A stretch of 11,807 nt of DNA from Candidatus Omnitrophota bacterium (GTDB lineage: Bacteria; Omnitrophota; Gorgyraeia; Gorgyraeales; Gorgyraeaceae): contig JAGVFL010000129.1 of the NCBI GenBank assembly GCA_020057645.1, forward strand, positions 1 to 11,807, written 5' to 3'. The notes beneath the pieces are model-generated. The model made no database searches. It was not told the origin of the DNA and worked only from the letters and a program-made list of their open reading frames with translations. Shown here in pieces: positions 6,220-11,807 of the stretch (its first letter is position 1; every line of letters begins with the position of its first letter). The position numbers and the translations under genes were made by a program.

Positions 6220-9093
6220 TCAGCGTAATGGTTTCTGCCACGCCTCTTTTAACTTATCTATACCTATGTCAATTATTTTCTTCCCGCCGACTCCATACAC
6301 CCTGAGATATTTTTTGCCTGAGACCTCGCCTATTAATCCGATTGGGATACCTTTCATCAATTTTTCGAAAGCTTTCTTATCCGCTTTTCTAACTTCAACT
6401 ATAAATCTTGTATTAGACTCCGAAAATAAAATTACGCCGTCTTTTTTAACATCACAGGGTATATTGTCGAGCTCCGCGTCCGCGCCATTGCCTCCGCTAA
6501 ACGCCATCTCAGCCAGCGCCACAGCCATGCCGCCCTCTGATAAGTCATGGCAAGCCCTTAATAGCCCGAGTTCAGTAGCCTCGCTCATCCTATTAAAAAT
6601 CTTCAGGCCCGCTTTAGCATCTACGGTGGGCGCATTATTTCCCACGCAATTATTTATAAGATTATAGTGCGAGCCTCCCATTTCATTTTTTGTCTCGCCT
6701 ATAACGTATATAAGATTCCCTTTTTCTTTCAAGTCCATGGTGACTGCTTTTGTCACATCGTCCATCACTGATATCGCGGAAATTAAAAGCGTGCCCGGTA
6801 TCGAGATTGATTCGCCGTGAACAGAGTATTCGTTATTCAGGCTGTCCTTGCCTGAAATAAACGGAACGCCGTATGCTTTTGCAATATCATAACAGCCGAA
6901 ACTCGCCCTCACTAAAGAGCCTAGCCTGTCAGGCTTATCAGTATTGCCCCAGCAGAAATTATCCAGAAGCGCGGTTCTCTTTAAAGACCCGCCCACTGCT
7001 ATTACCTGGCGCAGCGCTTCATCTATGCAGGAAGCAGCCATCCAATACGGATCTATAAGGCCAAACCTCGGATTTATCCCGTTTGAAATTATAATGCCTT
7101 TTTTAGAGTTAAACTTCGGCCTTATGATGCTCGCGTCCCCGGGCCCGTCATTTTTTATGCCCACCAAAGGCTTCAAAACGCTCTGGCCCTGGACCTCGTG
7201 GTCATACTGCCTTATGATCCATTCCTTGCTGCAGACGTTCCAGCTTGAAAGAATTTTTAATAAATCCCCGGTAAAATTTTCTTTGCCTTTATTTTCGCAT
7301 TCTTTGTATGCAGGCCTGGCCCATATTGCCTTCCTTTCAAACCTGGGAATCCCGTCGTGTAAAAACCCCATGTCCAAATCGCACACCACGCTCCCGTTAT
7401 ATCTTAATTTGAGCCTGTTATTTGAAGTAAAACACCCTATTACAACAGCTTCAACATCCTCTTTTTTAAAAATATCCATCAGCTCTTTCAGATTTTCCCT
7501 TGGGACCGAAAGAACCATCCTCTCCTGGGCTTCAGATATCCAGATCTCCGTATAGCTCAGGCCCTGATATTTAAGAGGGGCTTTTTCCAGATCAACCTCC
7601 GCGCCAAGGTACTGGCCCATCTCTCCTACAGCGCTTGAAAAACCTCCTGCGCCGCAATCAGTGATGGCCGTATATAAGTTTTTGTCGCGGCCTTTCAAGA
7701 GAGTGTCTGTAAGTTTTTTCTCTGTGATCGGGTTACCTATCTGGACCGCTCCGCTCGACACAGTCTCGGATTCATGAGTCAACTCTCCCGAAGAAAACGT
7801 GGCGCCGTGGATCCCGTCTCTCCCTGTCCTGCCGCCCGCTACAACAATCAATTCTCCGGACTTAGAGGATTTAAATGACTTATCCTTCGGCATTATACCC
7901 ACCGTGCCGCAATACACCAGAGGATTTCCTATGTAACGCTCGTCAAAAAGCACTGCGCCGTTCGCAGTGGGTATGCCCATGCGATTGCCGTAATCCCTGA
8001 CCCCGCTCACAACGCCTTTCATGACGCGCTTTGGGTGCAGCATGCCTTTGGGCACTTTTTTATGCGCTGTGTCAGGCAGGCCAAAACAAAATATATCCGT
8101 ATTCATGATAGGCTTCGCGGCCAGCCCGACTCCCAGTATATCCCTTATGACTCCCCCTATGCCCGTGCCTGAACCTCCGTAAGGCTCAAGCGCGGAAGGA
8201 TGATTATGCGTCTCCACCTTAAAGCAGATATTGTCGTCCTCGTCAAACCTGATAATCCCGGCGTTATCCTTAAAAACAGACACGCACCACGGCTTTTTCA
8301 ATTCATTAGTAACCTTCATTATGGTATTTTTAAGGAGATTATCTATTATCTTTGTTTTTCCTTCTTCTTTATATTCTATAATCCCGCGGAATGTCTTGTG
8401 GCCGCAATGCTCTGACCACGTCTGGGCAATTGTCTCAAGCTCGCAATCAGTGGGATTCCTGCCTAATTTTTTAAAATATTTCTTTATCTCCTGCATTTCT
8501 TTCAAATTTAAAAATAACTGGCCGTCCTTGCTTATTTTTATCAACCTTTTATCATCCGCCCCAAGCATGTCTACTATTATCAGCTTAAATTTATATCCGC
8601 TGGCCTGCCTAGCCTCCGTAGCCTTGGCGAAGGAGGGCGCCCTGACCACATGCTGTATCACTTTATTATAGAGCAGCTTCTCGCATATGCTCTTAAAATC
8701 TCCCTCTGTAATTTTCCCATCCACTAAATATTTTCTTTCCGTCCTGAGGGATTTTACCCCATAGATCCCCATGTCTCTTATTGCTTTTCTCGTGCTTTCT
8801 TCCACGGGATCCATGACGCCTGGATTATACGCAATCTCCACTATTCGTCGCTCGTCGCTCGTCGCTCGTCGCTCGTTATTAATTATATATTCCTCTGTAA
8901 TAGGGTCCGCCAGCAATTCTCCGGCTATCCTTTCAATATCAGGTCGGGCGATATCCCCGGAAATGATAAAGACATGGCTAACGTTGACTTTCTTAACGCC
9001 CTTTATGCCCAGGTCCCGGATATCTTTTTTGATCCCGTTTCCTAAAGGATCAAAAACACCTTTTTTATTTCTTATCTCTATTTTCCATTCCAC
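6220..9093 (-). CDS. purL: PurS-PurS-PurL fusion: FGAM synthase synthetase subunit
   Basis: PurL converts FGAR to FGAM using ATP and ammonia from PurQ. I chose a GTG start at 9093 (957 residues, beginning MEWKIEIRNKKG), because AAAGGA lies 7 bases before it and the PurS fold begins there; a TTG at 9132 would add 13 non-homologous residues. Order of parts: PurS-like domain 1 (1-71), insert NNERRATSDERR (72-83), PurS-like domain 2 (84-150), insert RAPSFAKATEARQASG (151-166), then the synthetase. The synthetase shows TWSEHCGHKTF (225-235), VETHNHPSALEPYGGSGTGIGG (293-314), GGRTGRDGIHGATF (420-433), GKDSLNN (748-754) and HDLSEGGMA (849-857). There is no C-terminal glutaminase domain, matching separate purQ. 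Tandem PurS fusions to PurL are known in some bacteria (Geobacter-type proteins near 1000 residues). The two inserts look like repeat-derived additions at domain linkers. Confidence 0.95.
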   Translation of the reverse strand: MEWKIEIRNKKGVFDPLGNGIKKDIRDLGIKGVKKVNVSHVFIISGDIARPDIERIAGELLADPITEEYIINNERRATSDERRIVEIAYNPGVMDPVEESTRKAIRDMGIYGVKSLRTERKYLVDGKITEGDFKSICEKLLYNKVIQHVVRAPSFAKATEARQASGYKFKLIIVDMLGADDKRLIKISKDGQLFLNLKEMQEIKKYFKKLGRNPTDCELETIAQTWSEHCGHKTFRGIIEYKEEGKTKIIDNLLKNTIMKVTNELKKPWCVSVFKDNAGIIRFDEDDNICFKVETHNHPSALEPYGGSGTGIGGVIRDILGVGLAAKPIMNTDIFCFGLPDTAHKKVPKGMLHPKRVMKGVVSGVRDYGNRMGIPTANGAVLFDERYIGNPLVYCGTVGIMPKDKSFKSSKSGELIVVAGGRTGRDGIHGATFSSGELTHESETVSSGAVQIGNPITEKKLTDTLLKGRDKNLYTAITDCGAGGFSSAVGEMGQYLGAEVDLEKAPLKYQGLSYTEIWISEAQERMVLSVPRENLKELMDIFKKEDVEAVVIGCFTSNNRLKLRYNGSVVCDLDMGFLHDGIPRFERKAIWARPAYKECENKGKENFTGDLLKILSSWNVCSKEWIIRQYDHEVQGQSVLKPLVGIKNDGPGDASIIRPKFNSKKGIIISNGINPRFGLIDPYWMAASCIDEALRQVIAVGGSLKRTALLDNFCWGNTDKPDRLGSLVRASFGCYDIAKAYGVPFISGKDSLNNEYSVHGESISIPGTLLISAISVMDDVTKAVTMDLKEKGNLIYVIGETKNEMGGSHYNLINNCVGNNAPTVDAKAGLKIFNRMSEATELGLLRACHDLSEGGMAVALAEMAFSGGNGADAELDNIPCDVKKDGVILFSESNTRFIVEVRKADKKAFEKLMKGIPIGLIGEVSGKKYLRVYGVGGKKIIDIGIDKLKEAWQKPLR
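8596..8643. repeat. In-frame repeat-derived insert in purL encoding RAPSFAKATEARQASG
   Basis: These 48 bases (16 codons) sit between the second PurS-like domain and the synthetase part of PurL and have no counterpart in the family. The core contains nested inverted repeats: CCTCC (8613-8617) with GGAGG (8632-8636), and CCTT (8622-8625) with AAGG (8630-8633) around GGCG. I recall the peptide SFAKATE recurring in unrelated predicted proteins of uncultivated bacteria, which would make this a dispersed repeat; that is memory, not shown here. The exact boundaries are estimated from the protein domains. Confidence 0.65.
8846..8873. repeat. Heptanucleotide tandem array inside purL (4 units)
   Basis: Four exact CGTCGCT units, 28 bases. 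On the minus strand it encodes the bulk of NNERRATSDERR in the linker between the two PurS-like domains of PurL. The unit is not a multiple of three, so each three units give a seven-residue period, and every frame on both strands stays free of stops. Confidence 0.92.
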
Positions 9094-9100
9094 GTTATAT

Positions 9101-9106
9101 TCCTTT
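9101..9106 (-). promoter_or_regulatory. Ribosome binding site deciding the purL GTG start
   Basis: AAAGGA followed by seven bases (ATATAAC) and GTG. It supports translation from 9093 rather than from the TTG at 9132, which lacks such a site and lies before the PurS fold. Confidence 0.7.
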
Positions 9107-9151
9107 GAGTGCTTCCCGGCAGGCTTTCTCAATCGCTAAATCAGGGTTATC

Positions 9152-9186
9152 AAGGCGACACTGTGACATTGTCAGAGTGTCGCCTT
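9152..9186. repeat. 35-bp palindromic repeat, copy 2, in the purB-purL gap
   Basis: The arms are 17 bases (AAGGCGACACTGTGACA and its complement with one mismatch) around a central T. The core matches the 3141-3171 element. Two positions differ between copies (TT against CG in the left arm), and in each copy the opposite arm changes to keep pairing. The element begins two bases after the purB stop codon. On the minus strand the stem is followed by GATAACCC, not a U-tract, so transcription probably continues into purL. Confidence 0.88.
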
Positions 9187-9188
9187 AT

Positions 9189-10481
9189 TTAGATACCGAC
9201 TTTTTTGAAAATAGCGTCTACGTATTTTGTATAATACGCGACTTTAAAAAACCCTTCTATCTCTTTGGCCTTAACGACCTTTATAAAATCGCTGTCAGAG
9301 CTTAACGCATCTTTAAAATCAACGCCTTTCTCCCAAACCTTCATGGCGCATCTCTGGATAATATCATACGCCCTTCTGCGCTCAACCCCTCTTTTCTCAA
9401 GCTCCACAAGTATTCTCGCGGAAAATACCAGGCCTTTTGTCTTTGCGAGATTAGCAGCCATATTTTCCGGATAGACCAAAAGCCCTCTTATAATCTCTAT
9501 CATCTGATTCAGCATGTAGTCTAGTAATATCGTGCTGTCAGGTATAATAACGCGCTCTGCCGAAGAATGGCTTATATCTCTCTCGTGCCATAACGCCACG
9601 TTTTCCATGGATACCATTGCATTCGCGCGCAGAACTCTCGCCAGGCCCGCGATCCTTTCGCACATGACAGGATTTCTCTTGTGCGGCATTGCGCTGGAGC
9701 CTTTTTGTCCTTTTCCAAAAGGCTCTTCGACCTCCCTGACTTCTGTTTTCTGGAGATTCCTGAATTCAGTGGCTATCTTTTCAAGGGTAGCGCCAATAAT
9801 AGCTATCTCTGACAAATACTCGGCGTGCCTGTCTCTCTGCAGGATCTGCGTGGAGATATTAGCCGGCCTAAGCCCTAATTTTTTGCAGACATATTCTTCA
9901 ACATAAGGTTCTATGTTTGAATACGTGCCTACAGGCCCTGAGATTTTGCCTACTGATATGATCTCCTTTGCTCTGTTTATCCTTTCAATGCACCTATTTA
10001 TCTCATCGAAAAATAACGCTAATTTTAAGCCAAACGTAGTAGGTTCAGCGTGCACGCCATGGCTTCTGCCCACCATGACAGTATATTTGTATTTATCTGC
10101 CTTTTTCCTCAATTCTTGTTTCAGCGCCTTCAGATCTTCCAGAATAATATCTGCGGACTCCTTCATCATGACTGATAGGCCCGTATCCAGGATATCGCTT
10201 GAAGTAAGGCCCTGGTGCACGAACCTGGAGGAATCACCTATGTATTCAGCTATATTGTGGAGAAACGCTATTACGTCGTGGCGGGTGGTTTTTTCTATCT
10301 CTTCAATGCGCTTTACGTCAAATTTTGCTTTGGATTTGATCTTTTTTAGCTCTTCCTCAGGAATTTTGCCCAGGCTGGCTAGGGCTTCGCAGGCAAGGAT
10401 TTCTACATCCAGCATCTTCTGGAACTTATTCTCATCAGACCATATGGCTGACATCTTAGGAAGCGAATATCTTGGTATCAT
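9189..10481 (-). CDS. purB: Adenylosuccinate lyase
   Basis: PurB removes fumarate twice in purine synthesis: from SAICAR to give AICAR, and from adenylosuccinate to give AMP. The chosen ATG at 10481 gives 430 residues beginning MIPRYSLPKMSAIWSDENKF, the standard start of the shorter, Bacillus-type family. Catalytic positions match that family: His68 in TTRHDV, His141 in GRSHGVHAEPTTFG, and Ser262/Ser263 in the fumarase/lyase signature GSSAMPHKRNPVMCERI (261-277). TSSDILDT (93-100) is also present. A frame open upstream to a TTG at 10520 is rejected because it runs through the promoter. No ribosome site precedes the ATG. This is the first gene of the operon; 95 bases, holding the palindrome at 9152-9186, separate it from purL. 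Confidence 0.97.
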   Translation of the reverse strand: MIPRYSLPKMSAIWSDENKFQKMLDVEILACEALASLGKIPEEELKKIKSKAKFDVKRIEEIEKTTRHDVIAFLHNIAEYIGDSSRFVHQGLTSSDILDTGLSVMMKESADIILEDLKALKQELRKKADKYKYTVMVGRSHGVHAEPTTFGLKLALFFDEINRCIERINRAKEIISVGKISGPVGTYSNIEPYVEEYVCKKLGLRPANISTQILQRDRHAEYLSEIAIIGATLEKIATEFRNLQKTEVREVEEPFGKGQKGSSAMPHKRNPVMCERIAGLARVLRANAMVSMENVALWHERDISHSSAERVIIPDSTILLDYMLNQMIEIIRGLLVYPENMAANLAKTKGLVFSARILVELEKRGVERRRAYDIIQRCAMKVWEKGVDFKDALSSDSDFIKVVKAKEIEGFFKVAYYTKYVDAIFKKVGI

Positions 10482-10490
10482 AAGGGATAT

Positions 10491-10520
10491 AATATACCAT
10501 ATATAGATGATATGCGTCAA
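10491..10520 (-). promoter_or_regulatory. Promoter of the purB-to-glyA operon (extended -10)
   Basis: On the minus strand TTGACG (10520-10515) is separated by 18 bases from TATATT (10496-10491), each five of six to the sigma-70 consensus, and TGG directly precedes the -10 to give a TGn extended -10. Only nine bases lie between the -10 and the purB ATG, so initiation would fall one to three bases before the start codon. No operator or purine riboswitch fits in that space. Confidence 0.65.
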
Positions 10521-10556
10521 TAAAAAATACTGGCTTGTGGTTTAGGCCTATTACGG

Positions 10557-10590
10557 AGTTGTAGGGCAGGTTTAAACCTGCCCTACAACT
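10557..10590. repeat. 34-bp perfect palindrome between the anchored protein gene and purB
   Basis: AGTTGTAGGGCAGGTTT is followed directly by its exact reverse complement, with no spacer. It lies six bases after the stop of the upstream gene and before the purB promoter. It could form a long hairpin and stop transcription from either side, but neither strand has a U-tract after it. The GTAGGGCAGG arm resembles palindromic intergenic repeats I recall from other bacterial genomes. Confidence 0.85.
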
Positions 10591-10595
10591 GTTAC

Positions 10596-11312
10596 CTATT
10601 TTTTCCTGGAAGAGTACAAGATTAGCGCGAGTATAAAAATTGCTATAAGGAGCAGCAGTAAGGTAATGCTTTGTATGAAATGGGTTGACAGCCGGCCTGA
10701 TTTTTCTTTTATTATCGTGGCGCCGTCTGTGTCAGAAGCAGGAGAGCCCTGTTTTAATCTGAGATTGCCGAGCGTATCTACCCATATATAATATTCCCTG
10801 CCCTGGATATCGGACAGCGCTAATTTACTCGGCCCGGTCGCATCGCCTTTTAAAATAAGGTCTTTTTTAAGGGTGAGCGAGCCTGACATTATTGAATCAA
10901 TGTCATTTCTTAATAGCTGGTTTGAATTTATCATGTCAATGGACTTGGCGTTCAGGGCATAAACAGAGCTTGCGAGTTTTATGCGCGGGGTCATTTCCCC
11001 GTCGCTAGCAACCTCCATGCCAAGCCACAGGTTTTTATTAAAATCTACTTCGAGAGGTTTCACTGAGCCCATGAGCACGCTGAACATGCCATTTTTTATA
11101 TTGAGTATATGCCCCTCTTCCCAGATAGATTGGCCGAGTGTTTCTGTATCATAAAATCTGAATGTAACTAAAAAATTGCCTGTCAATGGATTATCGTCTT
11201 TATCGGTGAGTCTTCCCTGATAGTTTATAACGCGGGGTATGGCAGCGTAAGTAAGAGCAGTTAAACATAAAATTCCGATTATAAAAAATAAAGCTATGCG
11301 GAATTTCCTCAT
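10596..11312 (-). CDS. Secreted, C-terminally membrane-anchored protein with a YQGRLTD-type domain; function unknown
   Basis: I do not recognise a specific function. The 238-residue protein starts with a clear signal peptide (basic MRKFR, hydrophobic 6-20, probable cleavage near TYA-A at 23). Residues 25-122 match a beta-rich domain seen at the N-terminus of many bacterial surface proteins: PRVINYQGRLTD (26-37), NPLTG, FRFYD, NGMFSVLMG, LWLGMEV and GEMTPRIKLASSVYAL. Residues 123-212 are low in cysteine and hydrophobic anchors and look like a short stalk. A strongly hydrophobic segment (214-233) followed by SSRKK ends the protein, so the bulk should face outside the cytoplasmic membrane. Related proteins are often much longer; here the domain is nearly alone. 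The start has an excellent AAGGAGG site 6 bases upstream (11319-11325). It appears to be a single-gene unit, unlinked in function to the purine operon. Confidence 0.8.
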   Translation of the reverse strand: MRKFRIALFFIIGILCLTALTYAAIPRVINYQGRLTDKDDNPLTGNFLVTFRFYDTETLGQSIWEEGHILNIKNGMFSVLMGSVKPLEVDFNKNLWLGMEVASDGEMTPRIKLASSVYALNAKSIDMINSNQLLRNDIDSIMSGSLTLKKDLILKGDATGPSKLALSDIQGREYYIWVDTLGNLRLKQGSPASDTDGATIIKEKSGRLSTHFIQSITLLLLLIAIFILALILYSSRKK

Positions 11313-11333
11313 TTACTGCCTCCTTCCGTCTTC

Positions 11334-11356
11334 GCTAAACACTTAACGTGTTTAGC
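11334..11356. repeat. Inverted repeat (9-bp stem) in the 5' leader of the anchored protein gene
   Basis: GCTAAACAC, loop TTAAC, GTGTTTAGC, a perfect 9-bp stem. CTTCGC occurs as a direct repeat on both sides (11330-11335 and 11356-11361). The stem ends about eight bases before the ribosome site, so it could affect translation, or it may be another dispersed repeat. Confidence 0.7.
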
Positions 11357-11400
11357 TTCGCCGGATTTTAACCACATTTCTTGAACTTAACTTAAATTTT

Positions 11401-11409
11401 ATCATAACA
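11401..11409 (-). promoter_or_regulatory. Possible extended -10 promoter for the anchored protein gene
   Basis: On the minus strand TGT precedes TATGAT (11406-11401), a five-of-six -10 with TGn extension. No good -35 is visible at the expected spacing. It would give a leader of roughly 80 bases carrying the hairpin at 11334-11356. Apart from this and the hairpin I see nothing in the 11313-11483 gap. Confidence 0.35.
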
Positions 11410-11483
11410 TCCTTGTTGCTGCAAGAACTTTATTGCCTTTTAGGAAATAAATAAAGTCGTGTTTCAAAAAGTTAGCGCGCATT

Positions 11484-11807
11484 TTATGCGGTATTTTTTA
11501 AAATATCATTAAAATTTATCAGGTTTACATCCATTAATTTTATTGTTTCCATGGTATCATTGTCCGCCAAGGCCTTCAATTCATCGCTCCATGAATATCC
11601 CCATTTAAACTGCTTTGAAATATCCTGATTATCGCATCCTAAGTGTACGGCAATCTCCGCAACGCCGGGTTTAAGCTGCTTTACAAATCTTATCATCGTA
11701 TCTTTTGTAAATTTACCGGCATATCTTGACCCAAAAAAATAATCCGCATATCTGACGTTTTTCCCGCGCAAATTAAACTTCGCGCATTTCGAAAGAATAT
11801 TTAAAGA
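11484..11807 (-). CDS. YdjC/ChbG/HpnK-like carbohydrate deacetylase, C-terminal part only
   Basis: The frame is open to the right window edge and ends at a TAA at 11484, so only the last 107 residues are visible and the true start lies outside; the first TTG or other internal codon is not a real start. The segment LRGKNVRYADYFFGSRYAGKF followed by VKQLKPGVAEIAVHLG matches the C-terminal half of YdjC-family deacetylases (ChbG on chitooligosaccharides, HpnK in hopanoid synthesis). The family's metal-binding region near the end usually reads EI-x-x-HPG; here it is EIAVHLG, keeping the histidine but losing the proline. SWSDELKALAD and the LINFNDIL ending also fit. The N-terminal catalytic Asp and first metal ligands are outside the window, so activity cannot be judged, nor the substrate. 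Confidence 0.75.
   Translation of the reverse strand, partial: SLNILSKCAKFNLRGKNVRYADYFFGSRYAGKFTKDTMIRFVKQLKPGVAEIAVHLGCDNQDISKQFKWGYSWSDELKALADNDTMETIKLMDVNLINFNDILKNTA

Noticed and set aside
5761..8873. Heptamer arrays as assembly errors
   Set aside because: Both keep the reading frame of conserved enzymes and use slightly different units, which is not expected of a misassembly, though reads would settle it.
9094..9132. TTG start for purL adding 13 residues
   Set aside because: The added residues precede the PurS fold and have no ribosome site, while GTG at 9093 has AAAGGA at good spacing.
9152..9186. Intrinsic terminator or CRISPR repeat after purB
   Set aside because: There is no U-tract, and two palindromes about 6 kb apart without spacers do not form an array.
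10482..10520. TTG start for purB adding 13 residues
   Set aside because: These codons overlap the -35 and -10 boxes, and the family begins at MIPRYS.
10482..10595. Purine riboswitch or T-box ahead of the operon
   Set aside because: The predicted transcript start leaves no leader, and no conserved aptamer elements are visible in this gap.
11484..11771. Complete 95-residue gene starting at TTG 11771
   Set aside because: The frame stays open to the window edge and matches the C-terminal part of a larger deacetylase family.

Overview
The window is a bacterial chromosome segment of moderate, slightly AT-rich composition. Every supported gene lies on the minus strand, so the genetic order runs from right to left. 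Nearly all of it is one compact de novo purine operon: purB, purL (with two PurS-like domains fused to its N-terminus), purQ, purM, purD and purE. This continues into a Sua5/TsaC-type domain fused to a low-molecular-weight phosphatase, then rpiB, then glyA, which is cut by the left edge. Several junctions are 4-base ATGA overlaps (purQ/purM, purM/purD, fusion/rpiB). The last three genes keep the order of the Bacillus ywlC-ywlE-ywlF(rpiB)-glyA neighbourhood, with the first two merged into one reading frame.

The genes fit one metabolic theme. RpiB makes ribose-5-phosphate, the PRPP precursor. GlyA makes glycine, which PurD uses, and one-carbon folate. PurD, PurL+PurQ, PurM and PurE carry the pathway from phosphoribosylamine to CAIR, and PurB acts later, twice. 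PurF, PurN, PurK, PurC and PurH are not in the window. A strong extended -10 promoter sits so close to the purB ATG that the operon mRNA may be almost leaderless.

Upstream of the operon (to the right) are a 238-residue secreted, C-terminally anchored protein with a 'YQGRLTD' beta-rich domain, and the C-terminal end of a YdjC/ChbG/HpnK-like carbohydrate deacetylase cut by the right edge.

The striking feature is a set of short repeats dispersed through the operon. Two related near-perfect palindromes abut the 3' ends of purD and purB; the purD copy supplies the last nine codons and the stop. Two four-unit heptanucleotide arrays are read in frame inside purL and purQ. A third type of insert, encoding RAPSFAKATEARQASG, is also in frame in purL. 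The two purL inserts fall exactly at domain linkers. A 34-bp perfect palindrome and a 9-bp-stem hairpin lie in the two upstream gaps.

The organism cannot be fixed from this sequence. The repeats in proteins, the YQGRLTD-type surface protein and the PurS-PurS-PurL fusion recall uncultivated lineages such as Omnitrophota, but that is memory-based inference with low to moderate confidence. No stretch over 300 bases lacks a gene; the longest gap is 11313-11483.
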